From NCBI RefSeq assembly GCF_045277565.1, contig NZ_CP123584.1, forward strand, positions 2,542,001 to 2,606,000: a stretch of 64,000 nucleotides of DNA. Direction: 5' to 3'. The notes beneath the pieces were generated by a model. It did no database searches and was not told the DNA's origin. It saw only the letters and a list, made by a program, of their open reading frames with translations. The position numbers were made by a program, and so were the translations under genes. This stretch comes from Aliisedimentitalea scapharcae. Lineage in GTDB: Bacteria > Pseudomonadota > Alphaproteobacteria > Rhodobacterales > Rhodobacteraceae. Of this stretch, positions 35,517-43,796 are shown in pieces (position 1 is the first letter of the stretch; each line of letters starts with the position of its first letter).

Positions 35517-36760
35517 TGTGGCGCCGGATTGCATCGACTGCCTTGGTGGCAAGTTTTGCTTCAACTTCGGTTGCTCAGGACTCGGGCGCGCGGGGTCGGC
35601 TTGAGGCCGCCGCGACAGCGTCGATTGGTGGCCCTGCGAGCGCCGAAGCACAGCAGGAACAGGACCGGCTGCGCAGGCAGCAAACCTCACGATGGCCCGG
35701 ATTTGATCGCTCCATTGATCCCGCTGAATCCTGGAAAGAGCGACTTGGGAAGAACACTGGTCTTGCCCTGTCATTTGACTATCAGGCGCTTTACCAGAGC
35801 GCCAACAGCTCCGTGTCAGGTGTCGATGACGGCGCCGCCGGACAGGCCCGGATTCTGGGCACATGGACGTTGGCAGATCGAGGCGGCACCAACCCCGGCA
35901 GCTTCGTGTTCATTCTGGAAAACCGCCACAGGCTGGGTCTGGACCAGACACCCGCAGGTCTGGCCGGAGATATTGGCTATGTCGGGCTGACCGGGCTGAC
36001 GTTCGGGGATACCGGCAACAGCCTGTCCGTTGCCTATTGGTCTCAGTCGATCATGGGCGGGCGCGGCGGCATCGTTGCGGGCCGGATTGATCCGGGCGAC
36101 TACACCGACGTTCTCGGCTACGTGAACCCCCGCACCGGCTTTCAGAACTTTGCCATCAATTACAATCCCGTCCTGACAATCCCTGACCCCGGCTTTGGGA
36201 TCGGGGGCGGCGTTTACCTGACGGACCAGATCTATGTGCTCGGGGTCGTCTCGGATGCAAATGGTTCCTTGACGGATGTTGACTGGTTCCCCGGCGGTGC
36301 CGAGTTCTACAAATACGCTCAGATCGGCTGGACCCCGGCCCGCAATCAACGCTACCTGACCAACGTTCACCTTGGGGCCTATCACATCGACGCCCGCGCG
36401 GACAAAGGCCTGCCGTCCAGTTCGGGTGTTGTCCTGTCCGGCAACTACACCTTTGAAAACGACCTGATGGTGTTTGGTCGACTGGGCTGGTCCGATGGCA
36501 ACGACCCGATTGCCAAACGCGGCGCGTCCGGCGGGTTGATCTGGCGACCGGGGTTCTATGACGACCTGATTGGCATCGCGGCCACATGGGCGGAACCGGT
36601 GACGGCGGGGTTGGACAATCAAACCACGTTCGAAGCATTCTATCGGTTGGACATATCGGACAATCTGGCCCTGACGGCCGACGTGCAGTACATCAAAAAT
36701 CCGGGACTGAATTCAGATGATCCGCTGGTGTTTGGTCTCAGGCTTCGCTTCAATCTTTAA
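35516..36760 (+). CDS. OprB-like outer-membrane porin
   Basis: 414 aa from ATG 35516 (an ATG at 35498 is possible); signal peptide ending TSVAQ. The mature part is rich in alternating aromatic/polar strands, for example TGLALSFDYQALYQSA and ALTADVQYIKNPGLNSDDP, which with the closing VFGLRLRFNL fits carbohydrate-selective porins of the OprB family (usual length about 400-450). Coupled to the HlyD-type gene by TGATG, an unusual combination suggesting joint work across both membranes. Substrate unknown. Confidence 0.84.
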   Translation: MWRRIASTALVASFASTSVAQDSGARGRLEAAATASIGGPASAEAQQEQDRLRRQQTSRWPGFDRSIDPAESWKERLGKNTGLALSFDYQALYQSANSSVSGVDDGAAGQARILGTWTLADRGGTNPGSFVFILENRHRLGLDQTPAGLAGDIGYVGLTGLTFGDTGNSLSVAYWSQSIMGGRGGIVAGRIDPGDYTDVLGYVNPRTGFQNFAINYNPVLTIPDPGFGIGGGVYLTDQIYVLGVVSDANGSLTDVDWFPGGAEFYKYAQIGWTPARNQRYLTNVHLGAYHIDARADKGLPSSSGVVLSGNYTFENDLMVFGRLGWSDGNDPIAKRGASGGLIWRPGFYDDLIGIAATWAEPVTAGLDNQTTFEAFYRLDISDNLALTADVQYIKNPGLNSDDPLVFGLRLRFNL

Positions 36761-36952
36761 AGCCGTTGCTGGGACTGCCTGTCGCGACCGGTGGCTGATT
36801 TACAGGAATTCGACACAAGCAAGGTTAAGTGAGCGTTCAAACAAATGTCGAGTTTAGGCTAGCAGCCGTGATGGGTCGCAAATTGGACCAAGGGCGGCTG
36901 TAGGCCGCATTGGTCGCGACAGATTGGCCAACCGAAAAAATTCTGCACGCTA

Positions 36953-39900
36953 TCAACTTCTTTCCATAACCTCTTGAATATACTCGGAAAGAACCTGAAT
37001 ATGTGGCTCTAGAAACATGGATAGATGACCACCGGGCACGTCTATTACCTCATATCCGGCCGCCGCGACCGAGCTCCACCCAAGCCCTGTTGCCCGCGAA
37101 ACCGGGGTATCAAGAAAATTGGTTTCGGAGCGGAAAATCGTAATCGGAACATTTAGCGGGCTTGGAACATAGGTCTTCACCGCAAGCTCATTGGACGCAA
37201 TGAATTCGTGCACCGTCATGGGGCTGGTTCCCGCGTTCGTTTGGGCGGCGCGATGAATTCGTTTGGCGACAAAGAAATTGCGGATGTCGTAAATTCGGGC
37301 GCGCATGAACTGAGCGGGATAGCTGAACCCCACAGCTCTGACGCTTTTGAGATGGGCCAATTGCCGACGCCAGCCTGTCGCTTCGTCACGTCCATCCGGA
37401 CCAGCTGCGTCAAAGAACATCAACCGGCGCACATCCCGACCGCTATCGACCAATTGCCGTGCCAGTTCGAACGCCATGTAACTGCCCAGCGAAACTGCCA
37501 TCAGGTACAGAGGAACATCCGGCAAATGCCGATTGATGTCTTCGCAATACCGTCGGGCCGTAAATTCAATTCCTGTCGGCGTGTTTTCATCAAGCGAGCC
37601 AACAGACACACCCAGAACAGGTTGGTCAGAGCCAAGATATTTCGACATCGGTCGAAAGTAATCTTCCTTGCCACCCAGAATATGAATGGCCAAAGCTGGC
37701 GGACGACTGCCATTTGGCTGAATGGGAATGATGTGTTTTGACCCAAGGCTACCGGTTTTGAGGATTTTCACCAACTGTCGTGGAGTCGGGTTGTTCTGAA
37801 AATCGGTGATCGACAGGCGCCTACCCGCCAGTTTTTCCAACCGTCCAATCAATTCCACAGACAACAGCGAATGCCCACCCAGATCATAAAAGCTTTGATC
37901 CGGGCCTATGGTTTCGCGTCGCAGCACACGCGCCATCGCCTTGGCGATGTCAGCCTCCATTCCGATGGCAGGCGGACCGGATTCGACGTGTGTTTGGTCC
38001 GGCATGTTCGGTTGTGGCAAACTGGATCTGTCAATTTTCCCACCCGCAGTTCTGGCGAACTCGGGTACAAACACCAATTCAGGGCGCATGTGCATCGGCA
38101 GTCTCATGGCCAGTTCACGGTCAAGCGTGGAGCAATCCGGCGTTTCCCCGGGGTCGTCGGTCGTAAACCAGGCGACCAGCCGGGCAGATGGTGTGTTTTC
38201 GTTCAAAACGCCGACCAGCGCGCGATAGGACGGATCAATCGTTTCTATGACGCGTTCCACATGGGCGGGATCAATTCGAAAGCCCCGTACCTTCAGTTGG
38301 CGGTCCTGACGTCCAATGAACCTTAGATTTTCATCTGTGCGCCATTGGGCAAAATCGCCACTTCTGTAAATCCGCCCGTGGCCGGAAAAGGGGTCATCCA
38401 GAAACCCACGCGCATTTTCCTCTGGTCGCCCGATATAGCCAGTCGCAACTGCGTCCCCCCCAATCACCAATTCACCCACAGCGCCCATTGGTGCCAGACT
38501 GCCATCCGCAGCTACAATATAGGTGGTCGCATGTGCCGTGGGGCGTCCGATCGGAACTTCGCTAACCGATTGCGCCGACCCTGTGTCAGCCTCGTAGAGT
38601 GTGCAGGTAATTGTGGTTTCGGTCGGCCCATAGCCGTTCAACCAGCGCACGTCCGGCACCGCCTTCAGCCAGGCGGTCAGGCTTTGCGGTTTGACCTGTT
38701 CACCCCCGACGATCACAAGGCGCAAACTGTCAGGCATGGATTTGTCACCATCGCTCAGATACCCGGTCAAGACAGACCAGAACGCGGTGGGCAGATTCAG
38801 AACCGTCACCCTCAGAGTGTTACAGCAGTCGACAAAGACAGATGTCGATTGCGCCATTTCATCCGAGCGCAAGACCAGAGTCGCCCCCGACATCAAGGTT
38901 ACAAACACCTCTTCGAGCGCGACATCAAACGACAGGCTGGCGAATTGGAGAACCCGATCGCTTTTGGTCATCATGAATTCGCGGCTCAACGCGTCGATAT
39001 GCGACAACAGGTTGTGCCGGCTGACCTGAACACCCTTTGGGGTTCCGGTCGACCCGGATGTGTAGATCACATACGCACGGTCCGTCGGGTCACCCGATGG
39101 CAAGGGCAACGGCTCACCCGGCGCGGGTTGTGTCGGGGCAATCACCGGCAGAGACGTCTCCGACCCTTCGTTTGCAATAACTGCAACTGCGCCACTGTCC
39201 GACAGCATGAAAGACCGCGCGGCGGATGGATAAGACGGGTCAACTGGCAAAAAGGCAGCACCGGTTTTTAGAACCGCCAGCACCGCAGTAACAAAATCCG
39301 CAGACCGTTCCAGCTGGACCGCCACGACATTGCCCGTACCCACCCCTTTGCGCCGGAGCGCATGGGCCAGCGCGTCAGAGCGATGATCCAGTTCGCCATA
39401 AGAGACAACGTCGGTTTGATCCGCGGTTTCAATGGCAATGGCATCCGGGCAACCTGTGGCGACGGATTTAAACTGGCTAACCAGGCAGGTCTGTTGATCC
39501 GTAACGGAAATCTCCGGTCTGGCCAGCGCCATCAGAGACGTTAGTTCGTCTTGGGCCAACATTTTCAGCGCGCCGATGGGTGTTGTCGCCTGTGCGTTTG
39601 TCATCGCGTCCAACAGCCGTAAAAAGCTGTCGAACAAACGGCGCGCGACGCCATTTGGGATCACCGAGGGGTCGAATTCGAAAAGGAACCTCATCCGGGA
39701 GCCACCATAGGCCGCCAGGGTCACGGGCAACCCGCCTTCCTCGCGCAGGTCGATCCGCGGTGACGGGCTGAAATCTGTGTCGGCAACAACCATCTGTTCC
39801 AGGCTAGAGCGTTCGAACATGACCAGACTTTGGAACAAAGGCTGGCTCCCATGCAAGCCGCTCCATTTGCGCAACATATCCATCGGAGTTTGTTCGAAAC

Positions 39901-40918
39901 GATGCAGGGCCAGCGTATCGCCGCGCAGTTTGGACACAACTTCGCCCAGCGTCACATCCCGCTCCATGCGCATGCGCAAAGGCAAGGAATTGATGAAACA
40001 CCCGACCGTTTCTTGGATATGTGCAACGCTGTGACGTCCGGACCTGACCGTACCAAATGCAACTTCGTCCCGGCCCTGCCAGCGCGCCAAAACGATACCC
40101 CACGCCGCCTGCACAAGATTTGCAGAGGTTCCCCCCGTTTCGATGGCCAGCTCATTCAACCTGTTTGTGGTGATCTCGCTCATGGTCGCATCAAAATGCG
40201 TCTTGCGCTGTGAGGAGGCCGTTTCTTCCCCAAAATCAGGCAGTTCCAGAGTTCCAATCGTATCAAAGTCGCTCAGATATGTTCTGAAATAGTCTTCGGC
40301 CTCGCTGTGGAAGGGACTATCTGCCTCAAGCGCCTCACAGAACGAACGAAAACTCACCCGCGGAGCTGGTACATCCGCCAGAGACCCTTTTTTGAGATGC
40401 ACCAGAAATTCCCGCGTAATCTGACCGAGACTGCGCCCGTCAACGATTGCGTGATGCACGGTCAGGATCATGACCGATCCGGCCTCGCCAAGCTGTACAA
40501 GGTGGACACGCCACGCCGGTTTCGTCCCGATATCGACACCTGCCGTGCGGTCGGCTCGGATAAACTGTTCCAATTTCTCCGGTTGGTCGGCTCTTGGGAT
40601 GTCCTGCCAGAACAGGGATTCAAGGTTCACGGCAAATTCATCGACAACCCGTTGCCCGGGTGTTTCGCCCTGCCCCCAGTTAAAGACGAGACGCAAGGCG
40701 TCATGACGTTCAGCAATCTCCTGCCATGCGGTTCGCACAGCTTGTGGGCAAACTTCCTGATGGTCAAAATGCACAACCACCTGTTCGAGATTCAACCAGG
40801 GTTGGTCAGTATCTCTACTCTCGTAGAGCATACTCATTTGCATGGACGTGAGTGGAAACATAATGCGTCGCTGAACAAATTCCTTGGGTTCTATATCGAC
40901 TAAGCCAATCCGTATCAA
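36953..40918 (-). CDS. Single-module non-ribosomal peptide synthetase (C-A-PCP-TE)
   Basis: 1321 aa from a TTG; ATG at 40861 (MFPLTSMQMSM) is the other likely start. Condensation domain about 15-460 with an intact HHAIVDG. Adenylation domain about 480-970: YTSGSTGTPKG, NGYGPTETT, YRSGDFAQW, KVRGFRI, GKIDRSSLP. Carrier protein about 985-1055 with LGGHSLL (Ser for phosphopantetheine). Thioesterase about 1075-1321 with Ser in AVSLGSYMA and His in VPGGHLSMF. Read by eye against GrsA, the specificity residues are D-V-E-N-I-G-G-I-T-K. No tailoring, transport or Sfp-type gene is adjacent. I expect an N-acyl amino acid or dipeptide-type product, but this is inference. Confidence 0.93.
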   Translation of the reverse strand: MIRIGLVDIEPKEFVQRRIMFPLTSMQMSMLYESRDTDQPWLNLEQVVVHFDHQEVCPQAVRTAWQEIAERHDALRLVFNWGQGETPGQRVVDEFAVNLESLFWQDIPRADQPEKLEQFIRADRTAGVDIGTKPAWRVHLVQLGEAGSVMILTVHHAIVDGRSLGQITREFLVHLKKGSLADVPAPRVSFRSFCEALEADSPFHSEAEDYFRTYLSDFDTIGTLELPDFGEETASSQRKTHFDATMSEITTNRLNELAIETGGTSANLVQAAWGIVLARWQGRDEVAFGTVRSGRHSVAHIQETVGCFINSLPLRMRMERDVTLGEVVSKLRGDTLALHRFEQTPMDMLRKWSGLHGSQPLFQSLVMFERSSLEQMVVADTDFSPSPRIDLREEGGLPVTLAAYGGSRMRFLFEFDPSVIPNGVARRLFDSFLRLLDAMTNAQATTPIGALKMLAQDELTSLMALARPEISVTDQQTCLVSQFKSVATGCPDAIAIETADQTDVVSYGELDHRSDALAHALRRKGVGTGNVVAVQLERSADFVTAVLAVLKTGAAFLPVDPSYPSAARSFMLSDSGAVAVIANEGSETSLPVIAPTQPAPGEPLPLPSGDPTDRAYVIYTSGSTGTPKGVQVSRHNLLSHIDALSREFMMTKSDRVLQFASLSFDVALEEVFVTLMSGATLVLRSDEMAQSTSVFVDCCNTLRVTVLNLPTAFWSVLTGYLSDGDKSMPDSLRLVIVGGEQVKPQSLTAWLKAVPDVRWLNGYGPTETTITCTLYEADTGSAQSVSEVPIGRPTAHATTYIVAADGSLAPMGAVGELVIGGDAVATGYIGRPEENARGFLDDPFSGHGRIYRSGDFAQWRTDENLRFIGRQDRQLKVRGFRIDPAHVERVIETIDPSYRALVGVLNENTPSARLVAWFTTDDPGETPDCSTLDRELAMRLPMHMRPELVFVPEFARTAGGKIDRSSLPQPNMPDQTHVESGPPAIGMEADIAKAMARVLRRETIGPDQSFYDLGGHSLLSVELIGRLEKLAGRRLSITDFQNNPTPRQLVKILKTGSLGSKHIIPIQPNGSRPPALAIHILGGKEDYFRPMSKYLGSDQPVLGVSVGSLDENTPTGIEFTARRYCEDINRHLPDVPLYLMAVSLGSYMAFELARQLVDSGRDVRRLMFFDAAGPDGRDEATGWRRQLAHLKSVRAVGFSYPAQFMRARIYDIRNFFVAKRIHRAAQTNAGTSPMTVHEFIASNELAVKTYVPSPLNVPITIFRSETNFLDTPVSRATGLGWSSVAAAGYEVIDVPGGHLSMFLEPHIQVLSEYIQEVMERS

Positions 40919-41100
40919 AAAACTACTGTGCCGACGCTCAATGTTCTGTGAAACCCGGCTTTTTGGCGTGAAAAACCGATTGTTGCAGGCCTAAAAACCT
41001 GCGGGCCCCGTAGCTCGACTTCCCCAACGTCAATAGAACCAGGTCACCCCTACGCCCAATGGGCCGGAACATCCCCCTTTGGAGGGCATGTCCAAGACGC

Positions 41101-41128
41101 AAAACAGGCGGCGCATATGGCACCGCCT
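41101..41128 (-). terminator. Probable terminator of the DUF1254 gene
   Basis: Stem AGGCGG (41106-41111) / CCGCCT (41123-41128); read on the - strand it is followed by GTTTT. It lies about 50 bp past the DUF1254 stop and upstream of the NRPS gene. Confidence 0.55.
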
Positions 41129-41176
41129 GCATTCGTTGTGACAGACCCTGCCTGTCAGGCAGAGAAAGGGTTTGGT

Positions 41177-42736
41177 TCAATTTCCAGCGTCACCACAAGA
41201 GCACTCCGCCCCGCTGGTGGCATATTCAACCAATTCAATATCGCCTGGACGCCATGTCTGGTCGAACCAGGGCTCCAGCGGGCCATACAGGCGAAAGATC
41301 GTATTCCAGCCCTTGCCGGGCACGGTCTGGACCCAATTGCTCTCCTTGCCTTCAGGGGCCGTGGGAGCAAAATAGATATCATAGGATCCATCGTCGTTCT
41401 GGACGACACCGGTGTCATTGCTGCCAATCGCTGGGAATTGCGCATCTGTCTGCAACATGGACCGGGTCTGGTTGTCATACAGGGTAAATGACCAGAAATC
41501 CTTGGCCGGGACATTTGCAGGCACATTCACCTTGTACGTTCTCGATCCGTCCAGCGGGTTGCCATTTGAATCAAGATAGGTAAACGCATATTGCGACCCC
41601 TTTCCAACCTTCTTCAACGCCATCGCCGGTGTGATCCCGGTTGCGTAGAAATGGAAAGCCGCACGGATATCCTGAACGGTCACACCGTCCAATTCCCATG
41701 TGTAGGCACCACCCGGGAAGGCCGTCAGCCAATAGCTTTCGCCCGGATACCAATAGAACCGTTCGTCGCGTGGTTTTGAAATGATGGTCTTGACCGTGAC
41801 AGACCCTGCGCTTGCCGCCGCTTTCAGGATGGCCTGCATCCGCTCATCGGGTTCAAACGGTTGCCCTTTGACAATCCCGATCGCCGCCAGATGGCCCAGC
41901 AATTCGGGGCTTTCCCCCATTAAGGGTTCCGCCTGAACAACGGCGTTGATCTCGTCATAGATATGAACATCCATCCGGTGGATGGTATTCAGGTTCTTTC
42001 CCGAGGCGTTCACAAAAGTCATCTCGGGCGGCGAGTCCTTTTGCGACAATGGGTAGATACGGAACTGTTCCCGGGTCTGGCTGATCGCCAGATCGGTGGT
42101 TCCATCCTTTTGATATCCCCGCCAGATCACCCAGTTCCCATAGGTATTGGTGCGGGCGACATGATAGCCTTCGGGCACGTCGCCGTCATAGCCGGGTGGC
42201 AAAACCAGAAACTTGCCGCCCTTGCCTTCGTCCGGCCCCAGATTGCCGAAATCAATCACATATTTGAACCAGTGGTCGTTGATGAACCCCAGCACATTGG
42301 GCGGTGTTTCGATGACCATCGGTTCATCGCCCATTTCCAGCCAGGAGAACATATAAACGCTCGTGGTATTGGCAGTCAGGAACAACGCCTTGGAATCCAT
42401 CAACCCTTCGTACAAGACGGCTGTTGTATTGGCTGGACCAAACTCCAGGATCCCCTTGCGGATGGCATCCATCGACGCAATTTTTGTTCCGTCCAGAAAG
42501 GCCTGATAAGCATGGGTGAAATCCAGAAGATTGTATATCTTCTGCGCGGATTCGATGTCCGGCACCCCATCAAAGAAATTGAGGGCTCCCACTCTGGTCT
42601 GAATATTATCAGCCGTCGTGATGCCTTCGGGAATTTCTGTCGTCATTTTCATTTTCGGGATTTCTTGTGCCGAAGCGATCCCGGCACCAAAAGCAACCAC
42701 CAAGGCAGCCGCTCTTCTGCATAATCTCCAATACAT
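41177..42736 (-). CDS. Exported DUF1254/DUF1214 protein
   Basis: 519 aa; signal peptide (hydrophobic stretch ending GIASAQ). The N-terminal DUF1254 domain (about 60-190) includes FLTANTTSVYMFSWLEMGDEP. The C-terminal DUF1214 domain (about 330-510) includes KDFWSFTLYDNQTRSMLQT and NWVQTVPGKGWNTIFRLYGP. Both are typical, and the length is normal. The tail has CSCGDAG. These common proteobacterial proteins have no proven enzyme role. It lies upstream of the NRPS gene on the same strand, but 260 bp and a terminator separate them, so co-transcription is doubtful. Confidence 0.9.
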   Translation of the reverse strand: MYWRLCRRAAALVVAFGAGIASAQEIPKMKMTTEIPEGITTADNIQTRVGALNFFDGVPDIESAQKIYNLLDFTHAYQAFLDGTKIASMDAIRKGILEFGPANTTAVLYEGLMDSKALFLTANTTSVYMFSWLEMGDEPMVIETPPNVLGFINDHWFKYVIDFGNLGPDEGKGGKFLVLPPGYDGDVPEGYHVARTNTYGNWVIWRGYQKDGTTDLAISQTREQFRIYPLSQKDSPPEMTFVNASGKNLNTIHRMDVHIYDEINAVVQAEPLMGESPELLGHLAAIGIVKGQPFEPDERMQAILKAAASAGSVTVKTIISKPRDERFYWYPGESYWLTAFPGGAYTWELDGVTVQDIRAAFHFYATGITPAMALKKVGKGSQYAFTYLDSNGNPLDGSRTYKVNVPANVPAKDFWSFTLYDNQTRSMLQTDAQFPAIGSNDTGVVQNDDGSYDIYFAPTAPEGKESNWVQTVPGKGWNTIFRLYGPLEPWFDQTWRPGDIELVEYATSGAECSCGDAGN

Positions 42737-43153
42737 TCAATTTCCTCGCTGAATTGTCAGAACCCGTCTGTTTCGGTAAAACCGACCGAAAATCGTCATG
42801 GGAGAAAATTGCCCCCAAGGTACACATTCATATGAAACAATACTTGACGCAAAAAGTCGACTAATTGCTTTCAATATTGTGAAACTACATTGGGTCGGAT
42901 TTGGGTCGAATTGCGCAATGTTCAAAATTTAAGCAAACAAAATGGACATATTTCTGTTTCCGGGTGCCGCCCGGCAAGCAAACGCCCCCGCTCGACCAGC
43001 TCCCTACCCGTCCTCCTACCACCAACCGCTGCTCGGCCCGCAGGCAGGAACCGCGTCCCAGAAACACCCATGGGTTCTGCGCTGGAATTCTTGATCGCCG
43101 TGGTCTTCTTCGACTTGCAAATCGGGAACAGGCAATCTATTCAACACCTCGCG
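42737..43153. other. Gene-free stretch before tRNA-Gly
   Basis: About 420 bp. It is AT-rich near 42740-42900, consistent with promoter elements for the DUF1254 gene, then G+C-richer up to the tRNA. No coding frame with a recognisable domain. Confidence 0.3.
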
Positions 43154-43227
43154 GCGGGTATGGTGAAAAGGTATCACGGCAGCTTCCCAAGCTTTAGTTA
43201 CGAGTTCGATTCTCGTTACCCGCTCCA
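43154..43227 (+). tRNA. tRNA-Gly (CCC)
   Basis: 74-nt cloverleaf with a perfect 7-bp acceptor stem GCGGGTA / TACCCGC, D arm GTG...CAC, anticodon loop TTCCCAA (anticodon CCC), T arm ACGAG-TTCGATT-CTCGT and encoded CCA. One mismatch sits in the anticodon stem (second pair). It is the first gene of a mosaic area; an IS110-like fragment lies 130 bp beyond. Confidence 0.93.
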
Positions 43228-43357
43228 TAAAATACTCTCCCAAACCCCCTCAAAATAAGGCTATCACGGCCAATAGTCTCCATTCGCACCCAGATTTGGC
43301 GTTTCCCTGCACAAGCGGGTTAAGGCGCACTTTTGGAGAGATCTTGGAGAAACGGGG

Positions 43358-43513
43358 ATGGCCACAGCGGCACGGGCAAGACGCTTCGCCATCATCCTGC
43401 ACGCAATGATGCGCGACAAAACTGAATTCCAGGCGATTTATAACGATTGCGGCGAACAACTCGACGTTATCTACATCAGAGCTCACATCCATGATGTCAG
43501 AGGGAAGGCGTGA
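43358..43513 (+). pseudogene. Fragment of IS110-type transposase C-terminus
   Basis: The 52-codon frame begins MATAARARRFAIILHAMMRD and continues KTEFQAIY, resembling the conserved end of IS110/IS116/IS902 transposases, where A-x-ARKLAVILHAMxRDGTEF is usual. Nothing upstream in this frame matches the rest of the protein, so it is a scrap. Recognition is from pattern only. Confidence 0.42.
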
Positions 43514-43756
43514 ACCACGGCGACGATTCCCTAGTCACACCCCCAAACCGGTCGATTGCGGTTTTCACCTTGCCGACACGCACCCAGCCAACTCCATCAT
43601 GAACCAACGAGTTCGAAGTGCGTGTCAACACTGCGACTGAAACAACGGGCACCATGTTTGCAACACCTCGAGAAAATAGAGCTTCGGGCAAAAAACATGA
43701 CGGTGCCTGATGAACGGTTTGCACGCATTCAGCAGGGAATAGTTCTGCGTCAGATT

Positions 43757-43790
43757 GCCTGCACCGGGGCAAATTTCGCCCGGTGCAGGC
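43757..43790 (-). terminator. Strong hairpin after the molybdenum hydroxylase genes
   Basis: Perfect 12-bp stem GCCTGCACCGGG (43757-43768) / CCCGGTGCAGGC (43779-43790) with a 10-base loop, 7 bp past the large-subunit stop. Few T follow on the - strand, so it may also protect the mRNA end. Confidence 0.7.
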
Positions 43791-43796
43791 TGTGGT

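Noticed and set aside
36953..42736. NRPS and DUF1254 genes as one biosynthetic cluster
   Set aside because: A 260-bp gap with a likely terminator separates them, and DUF1254 proteins have no known role in peptide synthesis.
43016..43243. - strand frame starting near MERVTRIELVTKAWEAAVIP
   Set aside because: This is the well-known false peptide read from the reverse strand of tRNA-Gly.
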